In this document: positions 35,755-45,869 of the stretch, one piece after another
How the letters are laid out: every line of letters begins with the position of its first letter
Numbering within the stretch: the stretch's first letter is position 1
DNA from: Pseudisothecium myosuroides
Lineage: Eukaryota > Streptophyta > Bryopsida > Hypnales > Lembophyllaceae
DNA length: 64,000 bases
Reading direction: 5' to 3'
NCBI GenBank assembly: GCA_951799445.1
Contig: OX637293.1
Location: 7,812,001-7,876,000 of the forward strand
Notes under the pieces: model-generated
What the model saw: only the letters and a program-made list of their open reading frames with translations
Told to the model about the DNA's origin: nothing
Database searches by the model: none
Translations under genes and position numbers: made by a program

Positions 35755-36800
35755 GTTTTTACAAGTTCTCCGAAGAAATTAATAAACATACTTCAAATCG
35801 ATTGTTAAAATAATATGAGCTTTGGGATTGTTGTGTTCTGTTTTTCTTTTTTTTTTAAAACACATGAACAATTTCCATTGATAAAAAGGATACAATACAC
35901 CGAACTAAAGGGAGTTGTGTTCCAAGTTCCACTTTCATAATAAATGTATTAATGATTTTTTTTTTTCCGGGATTCTGAAACCTAGTTCCACTTACCAATT
36001 TTATAATGAATGAAAATTTAGTTATATTTTCCTAAATTTGTTTCCTAAATTTTTCACTCAAATATTTAAGAGAAAAAAAATTTAAAAAATGAATATCAAT
36101 AGTTAAAAACTTATAAGCTTAGAAGGCACAAAGTGACAAAGCCAAATAATCTTGTCATACAAATTGTACAGAATTTTTTTTTTTCCTTTTTTTTTTGGTT
36201 TACAAGCTACTGAATGTTATAGGAGTAATGGGACTAGGTCACTAGGAACTCAACAATGAACGTACGCGGGTGTTTGAGTGGAAATAGAATTTTGCGTAAG
36301 GGTCCTTGAGAAGTTTTGGCTATGGTAAGAATTGCTTGGTGTGATGTAAATGTTTGAAATAAATTAAGGATATTTTGAAGAGTGCTGATTTTCATTGAAA
36401 GAAATAACAGTTATTAGGAACAAAGGTCATCCCGCAATGTCATGCAACTGCTTGCTATGAAAATGCGACTACCATTGCGTTGAAGTAACCAAACAAGAAC
36501 AATAGAGAAGTTTGGATTACCAGAAGAGAAGATCATCAATTTGGAACAATCAAAAATAAGAAATTTTAATAGGTGTGGCATTTTTGGTTTATTATCACAC
36601 CCTACTTTTGTGGAAAGACACTTCAATCGGTGTAAAAAGAAGTTCCTCTTTTTACACATTACTTTCAAGGAGGGGGGAAAATAACATTGTCTCAATATGG
36701 TTGTTGTACATTTTTTTTAAGTTATTTTCACACCATCTTATTTTGGGTAAGATACTACGACTTCTATCAAAGTCTCAATTTAATCCACAAGGCATTGAAC
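35755..36800. other. AT-rich hAT interior, no gene
   Basis: A poly-T with a following AACAATTTCCATTGATAAAA stretch (about 35,840-35,890) resembles the reversed 3' end of another LINE fragment. Nothing else is recognisable. Confidence 0.4.
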
Positions 36801-37726
36801 ATGCATTTTGGTCTTTGGAGAACATAGCATTTTTGGGCAACTTACTACAAGCAGAGTTTTTATTTTTTTTAGTTCAAATTTTCACAAGGCTTTCAGGAGG
36901 AGTAGCTTTAAGGTCCAACTTTTCTTCATAACTTCTAACCTAGAGATTAAAAAGTTATTGTATGATATATTGATATGTGATTTTTAATGCTTGGTGGGCA
37001 GCTCAAAAATTCTTAAAAATCGCTTTAAAAAAAGAATAAAACTTCAAACTAGTTCTCTAGATCTATATATGCAAGTTTAGGTTTGAATTTTTTTTTTTTT
37101 CATTTATGAGATCAGAAGTACGCGGTGATCTAGTTTGCGGGCAATTCTGGATTCCTTGCTCAGAAATAAACTTTAAAATCCTTTATTCAATTTAATTTTC
37201 AATATCTTTTGAAAAAAAGAAAAAAAAGAATGTAGATACATTACTACAACATTATAACCATTGGGATTGGCATTTTCCAATTATATAATTAAATTCTTAA
37301 CAATTTAGTGGTTTGAATCATTCACTACTTCTTTCTGTTTGCTATTTTTTTTCTATATGTTGTACAATTCCTAATGTTTTGGAAATTTTCAAGCATAGAG
37401 CCAGCTTCACCTTGAAAATGAATCCAAATGAAACCACCATTATTGATACTTTCCGATACAAATGAGACCTTGTGAAATGCAGCTGTCTGGTTTAGGCCCG
37501 GACCTAAAAAACATTTCTGTCGATTCAAATGTTGTTACCCTGCAATATACATGGTGGACAATTCTGAAAATTTTTCCACATCTTCTTAAACCAGTTCACT
37601 ACAAGATCCTATGATTACATGTGTCCTAAAATATTTTCATTCTAAAATTTGGGTTATTTTCTGGAAATGGCAGTTTCGGAACGTTTTGGGTGAATATATA
37701 GTCAACAACCTTTAGGGGTTAAGCTC
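36800..37726 (+). repeat. MITE-like family copy inside the hAT
   Basis: It is collinear with the reverse complement of 16,849-17,791: a GGCAACTTACTACAAG block, a TTCAAATTTTCACA block, a GTAGCTTTAAGG block, TAGGATCTTGTAG in reverse near 37,605 and the terminal TTTAGGGGTTAA at 37,711-37,722. The left end is worn. Confidence 0.65.
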
Positions 37727-38403
37727 ACACCCTCAATTTTTCAAAAACAAACTTTTTGCAGCGTAAAATTTTTTTTTTACATTGACACCTTCTCATCTTC
37801 AATTATGTACTATCATTGCTTTCGTTTTCTACCTCTCTTTTCACACCCTATTTTTTTGTGGGTAGGGGATTTGTATCCATGAAATGGTAAAAACCTTCAA
37901 TCCTTATGAATCTTTTGAATGATATGAATTAAAATTTCCTTCCTAATTTACACTTCACTTTCTGGCCTTTCGGATCTTGAAATTTTTCTAATATTCCTTT
38001 CACCCTACACATGTGTCCCTTGACGCCTAAGTTCAAAATATCCAAATGTCATATATCATTCTATTTGTCATGCAACCGCGACAATCCAATATCCATTAAC
38101 AAGGAGTACTGCACTTCTCATCCACACAAAGCATACAATTTGTATAGTAAACATTTGTATTCATTACAATTTGAAAAACACACAAAAAATCAAATTGTAT
38201 ATCCAATTCCACATACATTGGTATAGATTATATGTGCATACATACTACGTCTTCTACACACGATAAATCCTCATATCTAAATTCATCCCCAAGTCCCCTA
38301 CTTATGTACCTCTATAGATTACGGTAAGTTGGTAACCTACTGATATTTAGTATGATTGCCGGAAATATTCATCGGGCATAGGAAACTTGAAAGTAGTGCA
38401 GAA
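37727..38403. other. Spacer downstream of the kinase-like gene
   Basis: AT-rich, probably the 3' UTR and flank of the minus-strand kinase-like gene. No separate feature is seen. Confidence 0.4.
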
Positions 38404-39831
38404 TCAATTTACGACGTGAGCCAAAGTGCTTTCTTTTCTGATGACCCATTGTAAGTACTCGTGAAACGCCAGTCCCAATGTGTGGTGTTCGAATCTGCTG
38501 CATTGTGGAGTTTCCTTCTGCAATGCAGTGTAAGCCTCGAACATGCACTGCCTGTTCATCCTCTGAGCTATTTTAGCAACCGCATATGCTTCCGTTTCAC
38601 ATGATAACCTTGGAATGACGTCCTCATTCGCATCAATTTTGTGCAAGTAGGCGCTACTGGGATCCAACCACCACCTCTGTGTCAAAGTTTGATCCCTCTG
38701 AATGGTAGATGTGAATGTGTACAAGGATTTAGGACGTTCACTAGCTAAGCTAGTTAAGCCCCAATCACAAATTCCAACATACACACGTGACTCATCATCA
38801 GGAAAGTGAAACATGATGTTGTCTGGAGAAATATCATTGTGGAGATGTCCAGCAACATGCACTGCATTCATAATGTGCACGAACGCCCATGTAAGTTTCG
38901 TTCGCTTCTTCCTAAATCGAGCGAGGCGGAAAGCGTTAATCACCTCTGCTTCCGATGGATTGTCATACATCAACCGAACCTGTATGTTGTCTGGATAATC
39001 ATTATCCATGTTTAGCATATTTCGCAGTGTCCCACCATTCCGCCAATAGGAGTACCCTTCATTCCTTGTTGCATGCACTGCAAAAAAACGTATTACTCCA
39101 GGGTGCGCAATCCTCACTGCCATTGATTCGTTCAGGTGTTCCAACTTCGCTAACTCAGGCCTTTTATTGTGTTGGTGAGATCTCTTTGCTGCAAACTCCC
39201 AAAACGGTACTATAGGAGCACATCCTTCAATTCGGACCCTCCGAATAGTAGCATATCCACCCTTTATAATTTTATCATCTTGGGCAATCACTTGTGCCGT
39301 ATCTGGAAGTGCAATGAGATGTCTCCTGCCATGGTACAATTCATCCTTTCCATCATCGCTATTCCACCATGTCATTGATTTCCTTCTATTGCGCGTGTTA
39401 GCAAATGGCTTGCACCGCTTCGTGAATAAATCAGCTCTGAGGATAACTTCTTGAAAGGCTTCATCATCGGCGCGGTGTTGCTTCACATATTTTGCGAGAA
39501 CCACTTTGGAATTCCACAACGCATCATACGCCCTGTTGTGAAGGAATTTCACAAAGCCCTTCTTCTCCATTTCATGATGCCATTCAGGAACGTGAAGGGC
39601 TTCCATCATCTTCTGCGACATATCATCCATGAATTTCTTTGGGCACTCCTCTTGGTATCTGATGTATTTATTGTCCAAGGAAAGAGTGGTTTCAGACTCA
39701 AAGAATTTCAAGGTGAATTCGATGAGAAAGTTCTTGCATGCATCAGAGGGAATTTCCTTCAACTCTTTGATACTTGGTTGCCCTGATTGCACCCCGTCTC
39801 GCCTCTTTGCAGCCTTCTTTGCCCTTGGCAT
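38404..39831 (-). CDS. Protein-kinase-like cargo gene
   Basis: The product is 475 aa with no internal stop. The basic N-terminus (MPRAKKAAKRR) looks like a nuclear localisation signal, and residues 20-180 form an unknown domain. A kinase fold follows: glycine loop IIKGGYATIRRV (188-199), candidate ATP-binding Lys in EFAAK (K217), catalytic loop HLHNDISPDN (Asp 333 and Asn 338), and metal-binding CDWG in place of DFG (Asp 356). A TQRWWLDP block stands where APE-like sequence is expected. The catalytic residues are therefore present and activity is plausible, but the substrate is unknown. It is transcribed toward the left end from a promoter at about 40,085 that carries the element's GC-rich motif array. 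No homolog was identified beyond the kinase fold. It appears intact. Confidence 0.8.
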   Translation of the reverse strand: MPRAKKAAKRRDGVQSGQPSIKELKEIPSDACKNFLIEFTLKFFESETTLSLDNKYIRYQEECPKKFMDDMSQKMMEALHVPEWHHEMEKKGFVKFLHNRAYDALWNSKVVLAKYVKQHRADDEAFQEVILRADLFTKRCKPFANTRNRRKSMTWWNSDDGKDELYHGRRHLIALPDTAQVIAQDDKIIKGGYATIRRVRIEGCAPIVPFWEFAAKRSHQHNKRPELAKLEHLNESMAVRIAHPGVIRFFAVHATRNEGYSYWRNGGTLRNMLNMDNDYPDNIQVRLMYDNPSEAEVINAFRLARFRKKRTKLTWAFVHIMNAVHVAGHLHNDISPDNIMFHFPDDESRVYVGICDWGLTSLASERPKSLYTFTSTIQRDQTLTQRWWLDPSSAYLHKIDANEDVIPRLSCETEAYAVAKIAQRMNRQCMFEAYTALQKETPQCSRFEHHTLGLAFHEYLQWVIRKESTLAHVVN

Positions 39832-40082
39832 CTTGATGAACTACCGGTATTTAATTACAATCGGTAATGAAAATTATCAGTCGCGATTTCACTTCACTCT
39901 GGAGTACACGTAATCTGCAATCAAGTTGTCAAAAAAATTGGCAATAAGTGGCCCCCAAAACCGGACTCTTGCTTTCCCAAGGAGAGGAGCCAATGGAGGA
40001 CAAACCACCAAGCTCTCCGCTCCACGCTTGCACAAGGCAAGGGGGATAGCAAAAGTGAGGGAGCGGTCTGGCCGTCCGCCCC

Positions 40083-40210
40083 TCTTATAGTTTGCGGTTG
40101 CCCCGACCGCCGAATCGGACAGCCCGACCGCTCCATCCGCCGCATCGGACGGCGGTGACAGATTAGGGTTCGGCTCGCGGTCGGCAGACTGGGCGGTCGG
40201 CGGGGAGTCG
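40083..40210 (-). promoter_or_regulatory. Kinase gene promoter: TATA box and CGGTCGG array
   Basis: On the minus strand CTATAAGAGGGGCGGACGG (about 40,072-40,090) lies about 250 bases before the ATG. Immediately upstream (40,100-40,205) are at least six copies of CCGACCG, CGGTCGG or CGGACGG words. The RING-H2 gene promoter at 50,341 has nearly the same CTATAAGAG-CGGACGG core. Confidence 0.72.
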
Positions 40211-40384
40211 CTGGTTTTCTTAAGTTCGTAGAAAGATGGAAATAGAATTTTTTTCGCAACCATGCCTACATTCCGGAAATCCAAAGTTCTGCTGAAATAA
40301 GCTGAAAATAGGGAAGAGGAGGGCTGAGGGCAGCCCAAAAGAAAGTTTTTTTGAGTGGATTTTTTTCCCATTCGTGCTACTGTT

Positions 40385-40700
40385 GTCTACCTAGAAATCT
40401 TTCATTCATTCCATTTCAATTGGTTACAAATAGTTTTACACAATCTTATTTTCAAGGCACTTGAGAAAACAAACTTGTAGAATTTCATTGATGAATGCAA
40501 TTTCTTCAATTTTTTTTTTCACAGAAACAGGTCTATGTGGTTCATTTTTTTGGGCTACAATAATCTTACCATTGAATTACCCTAGTCTTATTTAATGCAA
40601 AAGATATTAAAATTTAATGATTCATTGTATCCACTTTGGCACTTCCATATATGAATAATAAAAAATTTTGACAATTAAATTTTTTTTTAATTTCCTCTCG
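40385..40700 (+). repeat. Second interspersed family, copy 1
   Basis: It shares the order TTCATTCCATTT, ACTTGTAG(A/G)ATT, TGAATGCAAT, a long poly-T, a (G/T)CTA-CAATAATCT block and AAAGATATTAA with 42,425-42,720, 48,890-49,215 and 61,255-61,580. Non-coding, about 300 bp, only found inside the hAT in this window. Confidence 0.6.
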
Positions 40701-40839
40701 GCTAAACTACCAACACAATTCTCCAACTTCCAGATTCAAAGCTCACAACTCACTATTGCAAAAATTTCAAGTGCGAAATCTTCAAAATCAAAACACTGCA
40801 TTCCATAATGTCTTTAAGAACTTCTTTTCTCCACTTTAA

Positions 40840-41800
40840 CGCCTATAGGCCCAAATACTATTTTGGGGCAAAATATCAATTTTGGATAGTTTATTATGCA
40901 TAGAATTTTTATTTTCATTATTTCAAATTTTCACACACGATGTGCTCTCCGAGTAGCTTTCAGGCGGATTAGGCCCAATAATTTCATAACATCTAACCAC
41001 AAGGTCAGAAAGGTTTTGCATGATAAGTATTTTTTTTTATCTCTAGGCAGCTCAGGCAGCAAGAAAACGTCTTCAAAAATCACTTGCTTCAAAAATTAAA
41101 ATTTAAAATTGGTTCTTCAGATTTGTATAAACAAAAGAAGCTTTGAATCATTCCATTAATCCATTCCGATCACCAAGCCAAAACTCAAGCGGATTTTTAG
41201 TTTGACGGTATTTTTTCAATCCTTACTCCCAAAAAAAAATCAAAGTCATTTGTTTAATTCAAATTTCAGTATTTCTAGGAAAAAAAAAATATATTGGGTT
41301 TCAAGATTCTTTATTTCAACATCACAACCATTGGGACTGGCATTTTTCAATTCCTTCATCAAATTCCTAACAATTTAGTGTTTTCAATCATCCTCTACTT
41401 TTTTCTATTTTGTATTTTTTTCCTATGTGTTGTACAATTGTAAATGATCTGAAAATTGTCAAGCATGGACCGAACTTGCCTTCAAGAATGAATCCAAAGA
41501 GTTACCCCAATTTTCGTCATTTTTTAAAATGAATGTGACCTTGTGAAGTGCAGCTGCCCCGTTTTCCGGAGGGACCAAAGAAGCACTTTTGCGGATTGAA
41601 ACACTATTATCTTACAATCTAGATGGTGAAAAATTCTACAAGTTTTCCCGCATCTTTTCTAACCAGTTTACTACGAGATCCTACGGTTATATGTGTCCAA
41701 CATTAAAAGGTTTATAAAATTTGGTACTTATACTGAATCCAATAGTGCTACAGTAGTTTTGGTACAAACTTAGTCAAAAATCTTTAAAGGCTAAACACAA
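40840..41800 (+). repeat. MITE-like family copy inside the hAT
   Basis: Collinear with the copies at 36.8 and 46.7 kb: a TTTTCACACACGATGTG block, AGTAGCTTTCAGG, a CCATTGGGACTGGCATTTTTC block, and CTACGAGATCCTA in reverse of the 16,849 copy. It ends with CTTTAAAGGCTAAAC, a mutated TIR. Confidence 0.65.
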
Positions 41801-42424
41801 ATATCTTGCAATATGTGTGGTCCAAAATTATGTCTAATGCTCCACAAATTCTTATACTAGTTGGGTATAAGATCCTATGGCTACATGTGCCCAAAAATTA
41901 ATTTTCTAATTGTTCTCTTCTTTCCTATAGAAATGGCAATTCACAATTGTAAAATTTGTTGCCAAAAATAAGGCCTTCGGCCTTGCGGGTTTAGGAATGT
42001 AAGTCGAGCTCTATCTTCCTTAGAAGAGTTTTTTAAGTTTTCAACTGCATTCTTGGGGATAAGAAATTGTACACTAAAGATCCATGGTGCGAAATATTTC
42101 TCCGAATGATAGTCCACTTGATGGAGCCCAAAATGCACATCCAATGTTGAACCCCAGAACTTCCATTGTCCCGTTCCAAGACAAAGGGAATTTTGAGCGG
42201 TTACCTCTAACCTCAATTTGTAATAAAACGTTCTGAAACTTTCCTATTTCATAGGAAAGTTGATTAGCTTTGTCATAATATGTTTTTATTTCAATTGGTG
42301 CCTGGGAGTAGAAGTTACACCAAAAAAACTCTGAAATTGAACTTGACGGGAAGCACAAATTATTTGGCAAATAGACAAAATGATTTTTTTTCCTTTTCTT
42401 CAAAAATTTTATAATTCTCTCTAT

Positions 42425-42720
42425 ATGCGAACCTTCCATTCATTCTGTTTGGATTAATAATGGAAAAGTTATGGAGAACTTTGCTTTTCAGGGAATTTGA
42501 GCATCTTCTTAGGAAAATGACTTGTAGAAGTGTAGAACTCTTTTATCAATGCAATTCCCACAATTTTTCAAATTTTTTTTTTCAAAATGTTGTGTTTTCT
42601 AGCTTAAATAATCTCACCAATGGGATCATTATACTTCAACCCTATGTAAGATCTACTAACAATTTTTTTTCTTTCTTGTCTTCGACGTACTTCTATAGTT
42701 CTATTTAATAATTCTTAAAA
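42425..42720 (+). repeat. Second interspersed family, copy 2
   Basis: The CATTCATTCTGTTTGGATTAA and GACTTGTAGAAGTG blocks and the following poly-T match the copy at 61.3 kb closely. The preceding 41,940-42,420 stretch resembles, in reverse, parts of 61,000-61,200 (TTTCAATTGGTGCC). Confidence 0.55.
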
Positions 42721-42722
42721 TA

Positions 42723-43595
42723 ATGAAAATAAAGTGTTCCTTTTTTAAGAAAAATATAGACTTTCAACTTACGTCTCCAACACATAAAACCTTAAATTCA
42801 ATGTTTATATTTCAAAAATATTCCACAACTAGCGATCAAATTCACCCTAAACTGAAAGCCAGTATTCAAAAAAAAAATCTTTTTCGACTTCGAATGCTAA
42901 TAACCTCAACCTATACAGTGAAACTTCATGAAATTTTGACAACATCATCTACAATAAGTGAAGTACAAGATCATACGCTTAGATTGGAAAAAAAAAGAAA
43001 AAAAAAGGGTTCATGGGTGAATGCAGCAAAAATGGCAGCTTCGGGTGTTTGTAAACCAAAAAATGACCTTCGAACTTCAAGGGTTGAAAACACCCAATTT
43101 CTCCAACTTCAAATGTTTACACCTTCCTTTCATGCAATCCGACTTTGTACATTCACATACAACACCCAACTAACTGAAGACAAATGCAGCCAAGGTGACA
43201 ATTTCTAATTTTCTATAGCTTTTTGAAAAAATGATAGACTTAGAATTTCAAGGTTTAAAAGCAATTCAATGTTTTTGTTGTATATTTGGACTATGCTTTT
43301 CATTGGAGAGTCTATATTGACTTGAACATGAGATGATGGGAGAAAGCGATCCGGTACAATATTTATATTAATAAAAAAAACTGGTTACACAGAAAATGGT
43401 ATTCAATAATAGTAATCTCAAATACCTACCAATGTCTCACATATTCTCAAAAAAGGCCATTCTATCTATAGTGCGAAATACAGTACTACAATTGAACAAG
43501 ATCATTGTACTACGCTTGGCATGAAAAAACATTGCATATACATTTAACAATATACATGATCGTATTCTAAAAGAAAGTCGTTACAACAATACACA
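42723..43595. other. Spacer, no supported gene
   Basis: The plus ORF at 42,723-43,208 has a Lys/Ser/Thr-rich, composition-driven translation and no domain. The rest is probably the 3' flank of the minus-strand Gly-rich gene. Confidence 0.4.
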
Positions 43596-44702
43596 CTATT
43601 CCTCCTCGGAATCTGAATCGGTGTCATCTCTCTGACTTGGCCCAGTAGAAGCAGACCCATAAATCCCAAGATATGGACCTCCACCATAGATGTCTCCACG
43701 TCCACTTGATGCACCTGTTTGTCCATAATTGCCGTAGCCAGGACCTCCAAAAGTTGGTGGAGGAGCTGAAACGTTGTGGTCAGAACGATCTTTGTTTGGA
43801 CGACTATAATAAGAGCTCCCGTGATGTTCATATGACCCACCTCCAGTGGTTCCACCGTAGTATTGTGAGCCTCCTTCGCTGGAACCACCATACTGTACGG
43901 TTCCATGGGTTCTTTCTCTACCTTGAGATTCACCTCGGGGATCATTAGCATATTGAGAATGACTTCCGCCTTGTGGTGGGCCATATGCACCACGGTCATG
44001 TCCGTATGACCTATCGTGCCCAGGTTGTCGACCATGATCTTCTAGGCTTCTTCGCATTGCCTCATGCATTTCTTGTTCGTATTGTATGTTGTCTCGTTCT
44101 TCTTGGCGTTCGTGTCTTCCTCCAAATGTTACGGGTGCAGGAGCATCATCATCTTCATCATCGAGTTCATCCTCTGCATCCGGCAACACAACTGTGGGAA
44201 GATGGCCAAATCCTCGATTAGACCACTCGTACATACAATCGCTCGGACCTTCCCAGTTCGAATCAATCACGTGGGTGCTGCGATTCAATTTGTGCACATC
44301 TTTACCCGGAATAGTGCGCCAATCCACTTCTTTGTGGAGTACAATCTCTGCCCAAATCATGGCCATGACACCATACAACATTATATTTGGTTTGTTGTTT
44401 GGTAAACCTGCTGCTTTTTGGATTTCCTTGTACCGTTGCACAAAGTGCTCGCTCTTATATGTGCTGATTTGACCTTCCCAACGGGGATGTTGATAAAGCG
44501 TGCGTTCACGTGACCAGAGTTTGGAGACGTGTGTCATTTTCACGTACTTTTTGCACATTGTGGAGGTCCACAATTTCTCCTCCTCATCATCCCATCCAGG
44601 CTCAGCTACACAAAATGAGTTAGCCCAATCATCCCAATTTATGTCCTGCGATATTCCCCTTTTGGCCTTCTTGCCTTTGCCCCTTGGTGTTCCGTGTGAC
44701 AT
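43596..44702 (-). CDS. Acidic/Gly-rich cargo protein sharing a domain with RING gene
   Basis: The product is 368 aa with an intact frame. The basic start MSHGTPRGKGKKAKRG is followed by a domain at residues 36-130 (GWDDEEEKLWTS, CKKYVKM, then LYGVMAMIWAEIVLHKEVDW). This domain matches residues 49-150 of the RING-H2 protein at 50.6 kb (GWEEEGAEYWTS, CKQYVKM, LASMVYAELILGRKVDW). An acidic linker (EDELDDEDDD) and a Gly/Ser/Tyr/Gln-rich low-complexity tail of about 150 residues follow, ending in DSDSEEE. Such tails are often prion-like or condensate-forming; that is inference. I do not recognise the shared domain. Position 44,702 is chosen as start because it is the first ATG downstream of the TATA region and the basic N-terminus follows. 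Confidence 0.75.
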   Translation of the reverse strand: MSHGTPRGKGKKAKRGISQDINWDDWANSFCVAEPGWDDEEEKLWTSTMCKKYVKMTHVSKLWSRERTLYQHPRWEGQISTYKSEHFVQRYKEIQKAAGLPNNKPNIMLYGVMAMIWAEIVLHKEVDWRTIPGKDVHKLNRSTHVIDSNWEGPSDCMYEWSNRGFGHLPTVVLPDAEDELDDEDDDAPAPVTFGGRHERQEERDNIQYEQEMHEAMRRSLEDHGRQPGHDRSYGHDRGAYGPPQGGSHSQYANDPRGESQGRERTHGTVQYGGSSEGGSQYYGGTTGGGSYEHHGSSYYSRPNKDRSDHNVSAPPPTFGGPGYGNYGQTGASSGRGDIYGGGPYLGIYGSASTGPSQRDDTDSDSEEE

Positions 44703-44984
44703 GATGATCTTTTGAAAATTGAAAACAACAAATCGTAAATTTCAATTTCGATTGTGCAACGCGTGGTCCAAATACTCGAGAATTTTAGTGAGTGAATTAT
44801 TAATTGAAACGGTACAATAGTCACTCAACCGCAACACATAACTAGCACTGAAGTACTGAAAGCACTTCAGTGTCCCAGCCTAGTCCCTCACACACCAAGC
44901 CGGAAGGGGCGCGCAGATACCCAAAGGCGCTGGATCTGCCCACTCCGGTCGGGAAGGAACTGTGAAGAAATGAGGTTCCGCCCC

Positions 44985-45130
44985 GCTATTTATGCGTTCG
45001 GTCGGCGGAGCAGCCGAGGCGGTCGCGTACGTCCGAATCGGACGGCAGGCCGACCGACCCCAAGATCCTGCGGTTCTCATTTGTCGGTCTGTTGATCGCA
45101 CGGCCACCGACAAAGGAGCGGACGGAAAAG
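44985..45130 (-). promoter_or_regulatory. Gly-rich gene promoter: TATA box and CGGTCGG words
   Basis: On the minus strand CATAAATAGCGGGGCGGAA (about 44,977-44,995) lies about 280 bases before the ATG. Upstream, toward higher coordinates, are CCGACCG, GTCCGAATCGGACGG and CGGTCGG words that run into the long array at 45,130. Confidence 0.7.
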
Positions 45131-45735
45131 GCGGACGGCGTGGACGGAGTCGGTCGTCCGATCGTTCGGTCGGGTTTTCGGTCGGTCATTTTTTCGGTCA
45201 GTTATTCGGTCGGGTTTTCGGTCGGGTTTTCGGTCGGTCGGGTTCTCGGCCGGGATTTCGGTCGGGTTTTCGGTCGGTCCGGTTATCGGTCGCGTTTTCG
45301 GTCGGGTTTTCGGTCGGTCACGTTTTCGGCCAGGATATCGGTCGGGTTTTCGGTCGGCCCGGTTATCGGTCGGGTTCTCGGTCTGGTTTTCGGTCGGTCA
45401 GGTTTTCGGTCGGGATTTCGGTCGGTCGGGTTTTCGGTCGAGTTTTTGGTCGGTCAGGTTTTCGGCTGGGATTTCGGTCGGGTTTTCGGTCGGCCCAAAT
45501 ATCGTCTGGGTTCTCGGTCGGATTTTCGGTCGGTCAGGTTTTCGATCGGGATTTCGGTCGGTCGGGTTTTCGGTCGGGTTTTCGGTCGGTCAGGTTTTCG
45601 GTCTCCGGTTTTCGGTCGGCATTTCGGTTGGTCAGTTTTTCGGTCGGCTTCTCGGTTGATCAGTGGGGTTTTCGGTCGGCTTTTAGAGCGGTCGTCCGAG
45701 CGGTCTGGACAGAGGTCGGGAAATCGGTCGGTCAC
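45130..45735 (-). repeat. CGGTCGGGTTTTC array, inverse of the left-end array
   Basis: About 600 bp of 10-13 bp units, TCGGTCGGGTTTT, the reverse complement of the unit at 35,140-35,745. The two arrays form a 600-bp inverted repeat 9.4 kb apart that encloses the kinase and Gly-rich genes. ORFs through it (44,992-45,817) are repeat artefacts. Confidence 0.92.
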
Positions 45736-45869
45736 TTGGCACATCGGTCCGGAGAACAAACCTGAAGCAAAAATGCACCACATATGGACTCATGAAGTTC
45801 ACGTGGACCAGAAATAAGTCACTAACTCAAAGTTCAAACGAGTTCTTTAAGTTCCTCATTCGATATCAA

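Noticed and set aside
35115..35789. Several long ORFs (RPKNRPKNR- or GFRSGFRS-like proteins) on both strands
   Set aside because: They are translations of the 10-13 bp CCGACCGAAAAC array. Open frames on both strands follow from the lack of stop codons in the unit.
42723..43208. 161-codon ORF as a cargo gene
   Set aside because: Low-complexity Lys/Ser/Thr translation, no TATA-array promoter and no domain.
44992..45817. ORFs of 241 and 257 codons, plus strand
   Set aside because: They read through the inverted array and the promoter of the minus-strand Gly-rich gene; the protein is repeat-derived.
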